A stretch of 64,000 nt of DNA, from the NCBI GenBank assembly GCA_022478985.1, contig JAKSZP010009606.1:19222-83221 (forward strand), written 5' to 3'. Source of the stretch: Massospora cicadina (lineage: Eukaryota > Entomophthoromycota > Entomophthoromycetes > Entomophthorales > Entomophthoraceae). Made by a program: the position numbers and the translations under genes. Shown in pieces: positions 47,441-57,652 of the stretch. Positions within the stretch are counted from its first letter, which is position 1; each line of letters begins with the position of its first letter. The notes under the pieces were generated by a model. That model was not told the origin of the DNA. It ran no database searches and was given only the letters and a program-made list of their open reading frames with translations.

Positions 47441-49138
47441 GGTGCATTCAGAAAAATAGGGTCTGTTGGGTTTATTGTTAGGACCTCCAAGGTGTCCGCT
47501 TGCTTTAAGAAAGTTTAATTTGCAGTCCTAACTGTGGGCTGGATTCCATCAATTGTTCAATAGGCAATGTCTTTGAGACCCCTTTTAATTGGGGAGCATC
47601 GCCTTAATAATTGGAAGATTATATAATCCTAACTGTTAAACATATGACTGAGCTACTATTTTGGCCCTCAACTTATAGTCAACTTTTTCCTAGGCATAGG
47701 GAGTCATGAGGACCCATACTTCAGTGAGTAATTGTAGTTCCACGGGATGTAAAGGGGCTTTATCAAACTTTGACCTAACAAAAAATTGATAGGTGATGTT
47801 TTCATAACGTGGATGTTCATAGAGGGGGCAGAAGTAGAAAATTATGGTTCTACCCCACCCTGAAATTTACTAAGTCTGCCTCGTTCACTGGGTTCACTAA
47901 CAAACTTTTGTTCTTAAACTTGCTTTCAGGCAATGATTGAAATAATGCCAAAATTTTTACAAAGAAAGCAGATGACCTGATTAATATCAGGTTTCTCAAG
48001 CTGATGGTCATAAAGATGAGCTAACTCCTTAGTGTGGGACATACCCCAGTCATTTGGTTCACAATTCCTACTGGCTTGAATTTGGCACTTCAAAGGTGAC
48101 AGTGCAGTGGCGGAGATAATTCACCATATGTGTAATATCAATCTCTTCATTCAAAACTGGTATAAAACCCAATACAACTCAGTATAGGACCCACAGGCGT
48201 GGCGAAGAGTGAGTGGGCGTCTAAATCAATAATGACGTTAGCCCCATACACGGTTTATGATTCTAAATAGAAGATCTTGACAAAAACTTGGATTAACTCG
48301 TCTTTCTTAAAGGAGATGAGGAACTCCATCTTACGCGTATTCACCCTTTCAGCTCTGCCAAGCTCATTGATAAGAAGGGCCTTAACGTTATAAAAAGATA
48401 CGCCAGCCTTCTTTAGTCTAAGCATAACTAGCTTTTGGCTCTCAGAATCCAAAGAATTCATTACTGCCACCAACTTAGCAGTATCAGGCGGCTAATTCAT
48501 ACTAATCTCAAAGAGGTCCAAAATTTGTGTATTTTCATTTTTATTAAAATTTAAAATTTATTAGGTTGACCATAAAATGACTATCTTAGACACAAGCCTG
48601 AGGGGCCTATGATGAATTGATACAGCAGTGAGCCATTGTATTATCAGTTTTGATGAGGCTCTAACAGCTAGAACGGAGGGCATGGAAGCAGGAAGATTTC
48701 ACAGCCCTTGCGCACCATCATCCTAACTACCACATCCATCAATTAAGTTCCCAGAATAACTTGACCCATATGACACTGACACTTTTTTCAGAAAAACAGT
48801 GATCAATCCGCCTGAATTGCAATAATAACTTGATCAATCGCTTGGTTAGAGGCCAAAAAATCTGTTTATAAAGCCATGTTATCCTTCCTTAATGACCTTA
48901 CTCGCTGTTCCATTATATTGATTTGATGAGTATGGCCCAATATGATGTCAGAAAGTAGGTCAAAGTGAGCCTTCAATTCCACCTGTAACTGACCAATCTC
49001 ACAAACTTGATTCAACAGGGCCTCAAAGCCAGACTCATAAACATTCTTAATATGTGCTACCTCCTCTGAAAAGAAAACTTCACTGAGTGACCAGACTCCA
49101 TACAGGTAGACAATGTTCAATAAAATAACAGGGTGTTG
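47441..49138 (-). pseudogene. gag and protease start of Gyp-C
   Basis: The frame 49120-48866 is a coiled-coil-like N-terminal segment (FEALLNQVCEIGQLQVELKA). The frame 48473-48255 is capsid-like (VMNSLDSESQKLVMLRLKKA). The last part before Gyp-B reads into the protease, which resumes in frame at 33510 if Gyp-B and one target copy are disregarded. Confidence 0.65.
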
Positions 49139-49156
49139 CCCCTATAGTGAGCATCA
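49139..49156 (-). other. Primer-binding site of Gyp-C
   Basis: TGATGCTCACTATAGGGG on the minus strand, two bases after the LTR; two differences from the Gyp-F site. Confidence 0.65.
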
Positions 49157-49158
49157 AC

Positions 49159-49928
49159 TGTTGAAAATGGTGCAAGAGCATCAGATTCCAACTGCACAAG
49201 TAGATTTTCCAGCAACTAAAAGTATTGTATGAAGACAATACTTAAACCAAAAACTCACAAAAGGAGAGGCAAATTCAGTAATAGGGGCTTTTATTTAAGT
49301 AAACAAGAGAGCACCTCATAGTATCAAGTAATGCCAAAGCTTGCAAAACTTCCTAAAATAATTTTCCTAACAACCTGATACTACTTAGCTTCCCAAATAA
49401 GGCTTACCTGCCCTTCACAATCCTATTCAGATATATTTGTTCTACCAGCATTCTCATCGGTGCTTCTCTCTAGTTACCAAGCAGTACTCTGAAATTGGTA
49501 AACTAAAAATAATGACATCCTAATTGTGACAGATATTTAAAATTTGGAGGCCATTTTCACTTGAAAAGCGTTAATTCGCCAAACTTAGTTATTTTTTTTC
49601 TGAATGGCTTATATAAATAATAATGACCCTATTACTGATGTTTTAACCTGCATGGGATGATAGGCAGTAATCATGATGAATGAAATAGGAATCAAAAAGT
49701 ATTAGGCCACATCATTGAAAGCCATAGGACTAAGAAATAAGGGCTTGTGCCAGTGAGGTTATATGAATCCAAGGAGTAGTATAGTTATATTTAGCTACTG
49801 CTTATAAAAGCAGGGCATAAGGGCTTAATAACTACCTTTCTTGAATATGTTATCTAAATATTAGGTACAATATAAAATTAGATGTGTAATATATGATATC
49901 ATATGGTTGGTCAAACCCAATTACAACT
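49159..49928 (-). repeat. 5' LTR of Gyp-C
   Basis: A 770-bp repeat, colinear with 29208-29982. The terminal CA on the plus strand is CT here (49927-49928). The flank GTGAC matches ATGAC at the other end. Confidence 0.82.
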
Positions 49929-50070
49929 GTGACTCCTCCCAAATCTCTCATCATGATAAAGTACTACAGCTTATGTAAATTTACCAACAACACTGTTGAT
50001 AGCTGCTACCTTCGCCTCAAAATAAAGAAGCTAAATTTTGGTCTATTTAGGGTAAGAGGCTACCTCTGCT
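49929..50070 (+). pseudogene. gag C-terminal piece of Gyp-G with zinc-knuckle-like motif
   Basis: Translation gives YYSLCKFTNNTVDSCYLRLK around 49,960-50,020. It has the spacing of a CX2CX4HX4C knuckle with the first Cys replaced by Tyr and the His by Asn. It continues Gyp-G gag on the far side of Gyp-C. Confidence 0.45.
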
Positions 50071-51479
50071 GATAAACCCCAAGTGCCTCAAACAATCAGT
50101 TTTTTCCTATCACTTTGGATTTCTTGTATCAAACACTCATGTTGAAGTCAAAGTGCCAACTTCTATTCAAGGCAAAAGTCAGGATGCAGGGGGCGTTAAT
50201 CCATAGGTCAATAATATGAGGCCTGTAAATATGAATTCTTGGGTGAAAGATACATAAAAGGTTTACTTTAATAAAAATTAAAGTCATTAACTTATGGTAA
50301 AAACTCCAAGGTTGGCATATCATAGTAAAATCATTACAAATTAATAGTAGAAGAAACAAAACTGAGTGTTAAAAAGATTGTATAATCTGTGAAAAAGATA
50401 ATCTTATTAGTTCAGATCCTCACACTATTTATTAGTGCTAGAGGCTAAAAGTGAGTTTAAGGAGAAGATTTAGGAGAAGCAGAAGGTATATAAGTAGAGG
50501 TTAGATAAGCAGAAGGTTGAAGGTAGGGCAAAAATGATGTGACAAGTTCAAAACCTGTTCTGGATAGGACAAACTTAATTTCCTCCATCCCAATCTATAA
50601 TTATTTAATTAATGATATGGAGTTAAAAAGGAAGCTTTAGGTGATTGTAATACAGGGTGGTTCCTGCTACTGCAAGAAACTTAAAAAGAGAAATAAGCAG
50701 AAGGTTGATAAGCAGAAGTTAAGAAGTGATACATAGCAATTAAATACCTAATTTCTATTTTTTTAAATTTTATTCAAGGTAAGATGACCTGGGTTGGACA
50801 TAAAAAAACTCAAAGAGAAACAAAAAATCTAAAAAAAATGAAATGCTCATAGATCATAATGTAATAAAACTGCATAGATCTAGTACTAAAAAAAATAAAA
50901 CTGCATAGAAATACACCAACCAGGTGGGAAAGTGACTAACCTCTAACAAACCATGGTGTCATGTGAACATGACATAATAGTGGGGATCAACCCCAAATAC
51001 AAGGCTGGGCGCCTGAAGGCCTAGAAGGTGAAGTTGCAGGCCCTTCCTGACCTGAAGAACACCCTGGACCAACGCTGGGTATGGACAAAATATGCTCAGG
51101 TAGGGACCAGTGGTGTGCCAAATGCCCAGCCCCTGATAGCAGCCCAAGCGTTAAAATGAACTATCTACCAAATTAAGGCGGATGGTTCAGTTTGCTTAGT
51201 TTCAGAACAAGGGTTCAAAACCCATTCTTGCTATGAAATAACGCGATCAGGTCAAATCCAACTTCAGTTGATAACTCAAGTGAAGTCAGTTTTGGCCTAT
51301 TTTACTAACTTGGATGGAAGTATCACTCTATTAGTGAGCTTCTGCTTGGGCCCAAAGTGGTATAACCCCAATTTACCCATCTGAGCTTAAATACACTTTC
51401 ACCTGACCAACATTTCTTGTTGGTTGACTTCCCAAAATAAACCTATACCCCATTTTAAGTTATTTTTAATTTTATAATA
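50071..51479. other. AT-rich sequence, no gene recognised
   Basis: It may include the remaining part of Gyp-G, but no protease or reverse transcriptase block is visible and no matching 3' LTR was found. AAGCAGAAGGTTGA-type words recur at about 50,480-50,720. The stretch 50,990-51,160 is less AT-rich than its surroundings and has short open frames on both strands without recognisable content. Confidence 0.4.
51180..51236 (+). other. Possible tRNA-derived promoter sequence
   Basis: GGTTCAAAACC (about 51216-51226) fits the pol III B box exactly. TGGTTCAGTTTG, about 30 bases upstream, fits an A box at 10 of 12 positions. Around the B box a short stem GGG/CCC can form. A weaker relative (AAGTTCAAAACCTGTTCTGG) lies near 50,550. 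It does not fold as a full tRNA by eye. It could be a decayed SINE head or chance. Confidence 0.3.
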
Positions 51480-52012
51480 TTCTGAATGCTCCTGTGCATA
51501 AACCTCTTTGAAGAGGTCTCACACTCTATTACACTTGCTATTGCAAGTACCATGCAGCTCTCCCCTCATGCACCATTTATCTGCCCAGAATCCCTCCAAC
51601 CTGAGTCACTTAACTCTGTCCATTATGTGCACTGCATCACCCTTATATGGGCTTTTATTATAAAATTCTCCCTTTTATGCCTAAGTGGTTATTGCTCCAG
51701 CACCTTCTTCTGGGCTCTAATCACAGTGGCCCTAACAGCTAGTTCCCTGGCATTGGTATGGTGCACCAAGCACTTTCACACTGGGAATGGGAGAGTTATA
51801 GACACTCTCCTTACACATGGTTTAGGGGAGGGGGTCAGAGGTGGGTTATTACCAAAATCCAGGCGTTTTCTGACTCTGACTACTGCAGAAAGCAAAAGTA
51901 TGGGGGAATCTACATAGTGAGGTTCAATATGGATAAAAACAGGGTCAGTTGATTCAAGTTGAGCTGTGAAAAGGGCCTCAAAATAATTAGTGAGGTGGTG
52001 TTCAGCAGTCAT
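51480..52012 (-). other. Open stretches of unknown origin
   Basis: The plus strand is open for 143 codons (51486-51917), with hydrophobic stretches (ITLIWAFIIKFSLLCLSGY). The minus strand is open for 78 codons (52012-51776) and continues with few stops to about 51,500 (VRKRLDFGNN, HKRENFIIKAHIRVMQC). The minus reading looks more like ordinary soluble protein. I recognise neither. Confidence 0.3.
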
Positions 52013-53313
52013 ATGGTGTTCAGGTAGAGAAGTCAGTGTTTCATCTTGTTCAGGGAGTTATCTAATCATTGCAGAGAAACAAATAGGCACATCTAAAAAT
52101 GGTCTTTACAGTAGCATTGGCTGCTTTGTGCAACCCTGTGATGTCAGTCTTGGATAACGCAGGGGAATGAAGGGGGAAAGCTGATATTGAGCAATTAAAC
52201 ACCTAGCTAGGTGTGAATTCTCAGCTTTTTTGCTGATAATATTAACAAATCATAAATTAGATAATAATATTTAAAGGTTTTGAGTTCAGTACTTTCTGGA
52301 AATTAACGAGCATATCCAAATCAAGATCTATACCTGGTTTGCTATTTTTGGGGATTTTGCGACATTCTGGTTAATTCAGTTGAATGTTATTTAATCACAT
52401 TCTAGAATGGGTTTGGACCCAAATATTGGGAGGTTTAGATAACATTAATTGAGAATTATTCCCAACAATAATCATGGCCAAAATTTTAAGTTGGGATCAA
52501 TTCCTGATATCAAATTTACTTGAATTTTCAATTTGAGCTGGAATCTCAACAACGCCCCTACTAGATTTTAGTGTAGGGGTGCAAACGGCTAGGTCAATTT
52601 GCTATAAACTTGATTAAAGACTAAACTCTGGTCAACCTCCATCCTGACCTCTTTTCTAACAGCCACAATATGTTTGTCTTCCAGGATTTTTATTTTAATA
52701 GGTTTGAGGCTAGTTTCTTAGTTGTTTTAGTCCCAAGGTCAGAATTGGGTAATTTAGTTTTTATTAAACTATTGGCCATAATATTCAGTTAAATCCACAG
52801 GTATCTGAAACAACGTGTCTGAACCATCAGTTTGGTTAGCCCTGGGATTGGAATGTATGATTTTTTTTAAATTGATTTTACCACTCAAGTATGACTTAAG
52901 CCAATTGAATTTAAATTTGGATCATTTTGATTTTTGGATTTCCTACTAATTTAGCTGAGCTTTGTAAATTGATTTTTTGAGTAAATCAGCTAATCAAATT
53001 GAAGTCATCTCATCCTTCTAATTGGTTGAATTAGATGGTTTTGTTTGAAAATCATTGGCCAACATTCCAGGCCGAAGTTGGTTCAGGCAAGATGGGAATT
53101 ATTGAAAGCATTCATTTTGGGTGTCAAATTGGGCGGATTAGCTTTCAACGCATTTGGCACCAAGTTTCATAAAGTTAAACCCTCGTTTTTCAGATTTAAA
53201 CTGTTTTAATAATTATATTTGATCTGTTGGCTAATATTGCTGGCCAATTTCACCCGTCCTTGGATAGAAGTGGGTTGACCATTAGTTGGGGTGCTTTCAA
53301 ATAAGAATCAGGT
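52013..53313. other. AT-rich sequence, possible inner part of an LTR-H element
   Basis: No long open frame. Near 52,545 the words AATCTCAACAACGCCCCTACT resemble the LTR-start/polypurine junction of LTR-H at 59,690 (AATCCCAACAGAGCCCCCCT). LTR-H sequence could therefore end here, but I could not align the sequence to the left with LTR-H. Confidence 0.3.
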
Positions 53314-53331
53314 AGATTTGCTTCTAACTCG
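53314..53331. repeat. Target site duplication of the SINE, left copy
   Basis: AGATTTGCTTCTAACTCG, repeated without a mismatch at 53624-53641. Confidence 0.9.
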
Positions 53332-53623
53332 GGGATGGAAGGCGAGTCGGTAAGGGCGTACGGCTACCAACCTGAAGGTTGCGGGTTCGATTCCCGCCCT
53401 TCGCACATCGATCGGGGTGCCAGCCAAAGGAAGCTATTGGCGGTTAGTAGGTCTAATAACATGAAAACCTTACCCATGACGTAACCAGAAAAATTTGAGT
53501 CCCGATCCGAAGGTGAAAAAACTTTCTATGACAGGGTTGACCCTGCTCAGGTTTCATGTCGATACTTTCTTTCTCTATTTCGGTAATGTCCGTCCCCTGG
53601 TCGGCTTGCCTCGGTTAAATAAA
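53332..53623 (+). mobile_element. tRNA-derived SINE with LINE-type 3' tail
   Basis: A 292-bp short interspersed element with a perfect 18-bp target duplication. The head (53332 to about 53410) is tRNA-like: A box AGGCGAGTCGG (53340-53350), B box GGTTCGATTCC (53384-53394, exact consensus) and a perfect T-arm GCGGG-7nt-CCCGC. The body (about 53411-53575) matches nothing else here. The end (53579-53623) is the tail shared with the LINE at 61.7 kb and the half-LINEs. It should be transcribed by pol III from the internal boxes and depend on a LINE for reverse transcription. Intact CpGs and the perfect duplication suggest a recent insertion. Confidence 0.92.
53340..53394 (+). promoter_or_regulatory. 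Internal pol III promoter (A and B boxes) of the SINE
   Basis: The A box AGGCGAGTCGG at 53340-53350 is one base short of the TRGCNNAGYNGG consensus. The B box GGTTCGATTCC at 53384-53394 is exact. The spacing is normal for tRNA genes. Confidence 0.8.
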
Positions 53624-53641
53624 AGATTTGCTTCTAACTCG
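53624..53641. repeat. Target site duplication of the SINE, right copy
   Basis: AGATTTGCTTCTAACTCG, identical to 53314-53331. Confidence 0.9.
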
Positions 53642-54080
53642 AAATGGGTATGAATTTCATAAGGTAGAGTTTCATATTTTTATTTCAGATAGTCCCAATA
53701 ATTGACTGACCAACTTTTGTAGCTTGATTTTGTAAGTTAACATCGTTGTCAAGTGATTAGCAATTTGCCAATTCATCTCAATGCTATATTTGGCTAGGTC
53801 AGTTGGTTTCATTTTAAATCTAGGTGAAACTATGGATTATATCCTTAAACTGGCTGGATAATTTAGGATCTTCAATATCTAATCTATCTCCAGATGGGAT
53901 ATCTTCATTAAGTTAAATTTTGATAGGGAAATACCAAATTAAGCCTAGATTTATGAATTGACATTGTAGAATGTTGGTTTGGTGGATTGGTATTTTATAT
54001 CAATGCTTTAATGGTAGATCAAATTGTTTTGAAAAAAATTAATAGGGTAGTTGATAGTGCTATTAGAATAGGTGTTTCTT

Positions 54081-54125
54081 TTATTTAACCGAGGCAAGCC
54101 GACCAGGGGACAGGCATTACCGAAA
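54081..54125 (-). mobile_element. Tail-only retroposon, 45 bp
   Basis: The insertion consists of nothing but the shared 3' tail (minus strand: CGGTAATGCCTGTCCCCTGG, then TCGGCTTGCCTCGGTTAAATAA). It is flanked by a perfect 16-bp duplication, AGAATAGGTGTTTCTT, at 54065-54080 and 54126-54141. It is an extreme 5' truncation of a SINE, LINE or half-LINE. The TTTCGG before the tail fits the SINE best. Confidence 0.9.
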
Positions 54126-54141
54126 AGAATAGGTGTTTCTT

Positions 54142-55162
54142 ACACATTCATGAACTTCAAACATCTGCACTGCAACTTTAATCATTTTATCCTGATTGAA
54201 TTGTTTTCTGAATGCCACCAGAACCTCAAAAAATAATTCTTGATTCCCTAATATAACCCCTCCTTAAATCAACAAAAATTTAGTTCTTCAGATTTTGAAT
54301 TGATTTCCATTTAAGTTATATATTTTATTTTATCAACCCAGTTATTAATAATTATGGTCAACCATTTAGAAACCAACTGGTGTGCTGCTGACCATGATAA
54401 AATGAAATCTCGTGCACCACATGTGCACCTTGACATAAAAAACTGGAGATAGATAAACTCAATGATAAATTGGCAATTTTGCCTAATATGAACCAGAAAC
54501 TCTAAATCATATGGGGGCAGCCTTATCTGAGAAAGCTGCAATGTCCATCATGCATATATACTCGCCAATTTTGGTTAAATTTTACAATGGGCCAATTGAA
54601 TAATAGTTCACAGCCTACAACACATGGGGGGATGATTTCAAAGCCCCTCCTCATCAAAAACTCCAGGATATTTACTCCCTCCTTAATAGGGCCACCCAAT
54701 GCTGGCACTGTGCCAATGCATCATTTGACCCATACAGTCACCTGGCAGGAATGCGCTAATCATTAAGTTCTGCCTCTCCAAAACTCAGCTATATAGGAAG
54801 TTCCGCCATATCTATTAGTTGTGATTTTGATATACCTACATTACCCAGCTTAATTATGATACATATGATTGTCCACTAGGGGATTCATCCTACCAGTAGA
54901 TATGTGAATTATTAGGCTCATGATAACTATTGATTGGAATATTATCCTGAATGATTCTTTATCAATCTTCCAGGTTTTGATATGTCAGATCATTCATTTT
55001 TTTCTGGGGTATCCATGACAATAAACAAGTGATTAAGTTGGCAATTTTTAGTATTAATAACTTAATTAAATTTTAGAAGTCAATTTGGTTGTCATTGTCA
55101 GTGGCCAGGGGGAGTTCACTGGCAGCTAAAATCTAAAGGCAGGGCTTTGAAGTTTGCGATGC
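54142..55162 (-). other. Internal sequence of an LTR-H element
   Basis: The last 60 bp (about 55,100-55,162) match 61,165-61,224, including TCACTGGCAGCT and GCAGGG, so this is the leader next to an LTR-H. Minus frames at 54708-54523 and 54541-54311 (61 and 76 codons) are short and unrecognised. Confidence 0.45.
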
Positions 55163-55211
55163 TGGATGAGACTAGCTCCATTAGAATAGTATAGTACCTA
55201 AATATAAGTAT

Positions 55212-57136
55212 TTTTGTATATTCAAGGTAAACTGACCAGGGGTCAGACATTACCAAAACTAAAATTTAAGCTAAAAAAACTAACATAACTAATTGTTTCA
55301 GACAAAACGCCCAAATGAGCAGATTGAGTGAAACACTTTGAACAAAACAACCAACCAGGTGGGCAGCAGAATCCACTTATCCCTTCATGGTGGAAGGGGA
55401 GGGGGGATCATGGGGCTCATCTTCAGCAGCAGCAGCTTCTCTATTAGTAGAGTATGTGTCAAGGCAGACAGTAAGGACGTTGGGGCATTGGCGGCTTGTG
55501 GTTCAGTATAGCTAATAATTGGTATTTCATGAAAATTTCTAGCTAGAAAATGGCACTGATATATTTGGCTAAAGCCTTTTCGGCTTTAATGTGGGCATCT
55601 GGGAGTTTAACAAATGTGGCGATGTTGGTTTGGGTAATCTTAGCATTTGGGTTCCGTGCTACTATTAACACATCCTGGATAGCATCATTAACATTTTTGT
55701 GTAACTGTTTCATTGTAATTTTACTCTTTTGAGTAAGACTTTCTGAAATAATTGGAGATGGAATTCCTCCTGTGAGCATTGCCACTGATTAGGCGACAGC
55801 TTTCAAAGGGGATGACAATCTGGTGTTGCAGCTGCTTTGTCTGCAAGCTGGTGATCACTGCAAAACAATTTGTCATTTGGCTGTGGGGTATAAAGTTGAG
55901 GGGGGTATTTGGCGTCTCATTCTGCATTAACAAACTGCTCAATTTGCAGAAATGGTTCTTCAATGAGCTTACCTGATTCATCAATTTCAGCCAATAACTC
56001 CCATGGGTCTTGGTTGAATTGAATTAGGGAATCAGCGTACAGTTGAGGTTTGGTTAATTTGTTGGAGGAAGCATGGGATCAAACTGGGATCCAATATGAT
56101 GCTTAATTGGAGGAATCCTTTGTGGCATTGGGGCGAGGAGGAAGTTGATTGGTGGCTGCTGTGCAGCTGCAGCTTCCAGTTTTGGGGGCGGGGAGGTAGG
56201 ATTGTGCCCCATGCCAGAACTTGTACAGGGTGGGCGGCAGATTGGAGGTCAGCAGACAAGTATTCCGATCTGTCAGAAGTGGCTAAGGAGGGGCACTTGT
56301 ATTTTGAGTGGTCTGAATTGAAACATGATGGATAGATTGTCCACCTGCCCTTGATGTGGGCCCAAAATGGATGGTTAGGTGCTGAAGGAATAACGGTGTG
56401 AGGGGGAATTAATATGGCAATTTTACTGAACTCAGAGCTGATCATGGCATATGCCTGAGGCCCAGTGAGTTATGTGGCCCCATTTGGGACCACAAATTGT
56501 AAGATGGGGTTGGAGCCATAGGCGGCCAAACCATCCATCAGCTCCTGGTGGAGCACTGCAGGGGGAGGTGGGTGGGCAAACCAGCAAACTGAACCACCAA
56601 AGTGGTGTCTGCTGGGAGCCAGGTCCATGTTGTGGGAAGAGGGGTTCCCTGGAATACCAGGGGCACAGTTGCTGCAGTGGCGGCGTTGGCTTCACAGGTG
56701 AAGCTGTGGTCAAAATACCCCTTATAGGGGCGGAAATCTATGAATCCAGAGGGTGTCATCACCACCTGTGCCATTTCAATAATGGCTTGGTCATAGTATG
56801 GGAAGGGTTTTCTATATTCAACCTTTAGGCTGTAGCGCATGTTGCTCTGGGGAGCACCAGGGGGCAGCGAGGTTACACTTGGGTATGAGCAAGGTGGGCA
56901 TCAAGATCCTTGGGAGGAACAAATCGTCCCATGGTTTGGAATGACTGGGTGAGACAGTCTGAGCGCATTTCCTGTCAGACAGAAAATGGCAGGAGGAGTT
57001 TTGCCGCTGCCCCACACTGGAGCAGCTGGCAGAGAATCTGAGGACATTGGAGCAAAACTACGATAGGTGATTAAGATTTAGTTTATTAATTTGTGTAATT
57101 TTTCTCAGAAAGTTACGCTGAGTGGAAAGAAAGTTT
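55212..57136 (-). mobile_element. ORF1-only LINE relative, copy b
   Basis: A 1925-bp element with target duplication ACYTAAATAKAAGTAT (55196-55211 and 57137-57152, 14 of 16 identical). It contains a leader of about 90 nt, ORF1 (ATG at 57044), a short 3' UTR and the shared tail (55256-55212). No reverse transcriptase is present or fits. It is inserted in LTR-H and has the same length as copy c within one base. Confidence 0.9.
55390..57044 (-). pseudogene. ORF1-like protein of half-LINE copy b
   Basis: The frames 57015-56818, 56840-56538, 56445-56032, 55984-55721 and 55785-55543 together give one protein of about 550 residues. Blocks in order: FIDFRPYKGYFDHSF, TTWTWLPADTTLVVQFAGLP, FWAHIKGRWTIYPSCFNSDH and a C-terminal KQLHKNVNDAIQDVLIVARN. 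The knuckle has Cys, His and Cys but Tyr where the first Cys should be. There are several frameshifts. The N-terminal block pattern resembles an RNA-recognition-type fold in spacing only. Confidence 0.7.
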
Positions 57137-57652
57137 ACTTAAATAGAAGTATATTGGTAAATTCAACTGAAAAAAGTACTTTTTAAAAATACATATTTAT
57201 TTATAGTACTGCTGAAATATATATAAGGGGATTCAGGATTACAGGGAAATAAAAAAGTTAATCTTGGTTACCAAGTGATTTAACCACTACCATATAAGGC
57301 CAGATGTGCTTCTGGATCTTCTGAAATTGATTTCATAAAAGTAGCTGAATAGGATAAAAGGATTATTTAAGTAGACTTTGGTAGAGCATTGGGACTAAGA
57401 TGAGAAAGGGGCTTTATTGTAAGATATGGCAGTAAGGAATGTACTTAGTGTACATGGTTAATCTTAAATGAGGTGGTAAATTAAGGATATCTCCAAATGG
57501 CAGGATCTTCATTAGTGGAATCAGCGGATTCAGAAAGGATTAGATTTAGGTAATTTAAATTTAAAAATGTATCATCCATTAATCAAATTTTGAGAAATTT
57601 GAATAATTATAACCTAAATTAAAATTTTAAGCAGGAAAAATCGAATCAGAAC

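Larger units (their letters stand above)
29208..49928 (-). mobile_element. Gyp-C, Ty3/Gypsy retrotransposon hosting Gyp-B
   Basis: Minus-strand element with LTRs at 49159-49928 and 29208-29982, flanked by GTGAC (49929-49933) and ATGAC (29203-29207), a 4-of-5 target duplication. With Gyp-B removed it is about 6.8 kb. Its order is 5' LTR, primer site, gag (49138-47441), protease, reverse transcriptase, RNase H, integrase, polypurine tract (about 29984-29995) and 3' LTR. The protease is cut by Gyp-B. It is inserted in Gyp-G gag. Confidence 0.85.

Noticed and set aside
50450..50730. A tandem repeat or CRISPR-like array of AAGCAGAAGGTTGA words.
   Set aside because: The words are irregularly spaced and imperfect, with no constant repeat/spacer unit; the sequence is eukaryotic.
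51486..51917. A 143-codon plus-strand open stretch that could be a membrane protein gene.
   Set aside because: There is no homolog I recognise, no promoter or intron signals, and the opposite strand is also open. I list it only as an open stretch, not as a gene.
53332..53410. A functional tRNA gene.
   Set aside because: The A and B boxes and T arm are good, but the acceptor and anticodon stems do not form normally, and the sequence continues into a SINE body with a LINE tail and target duplication.
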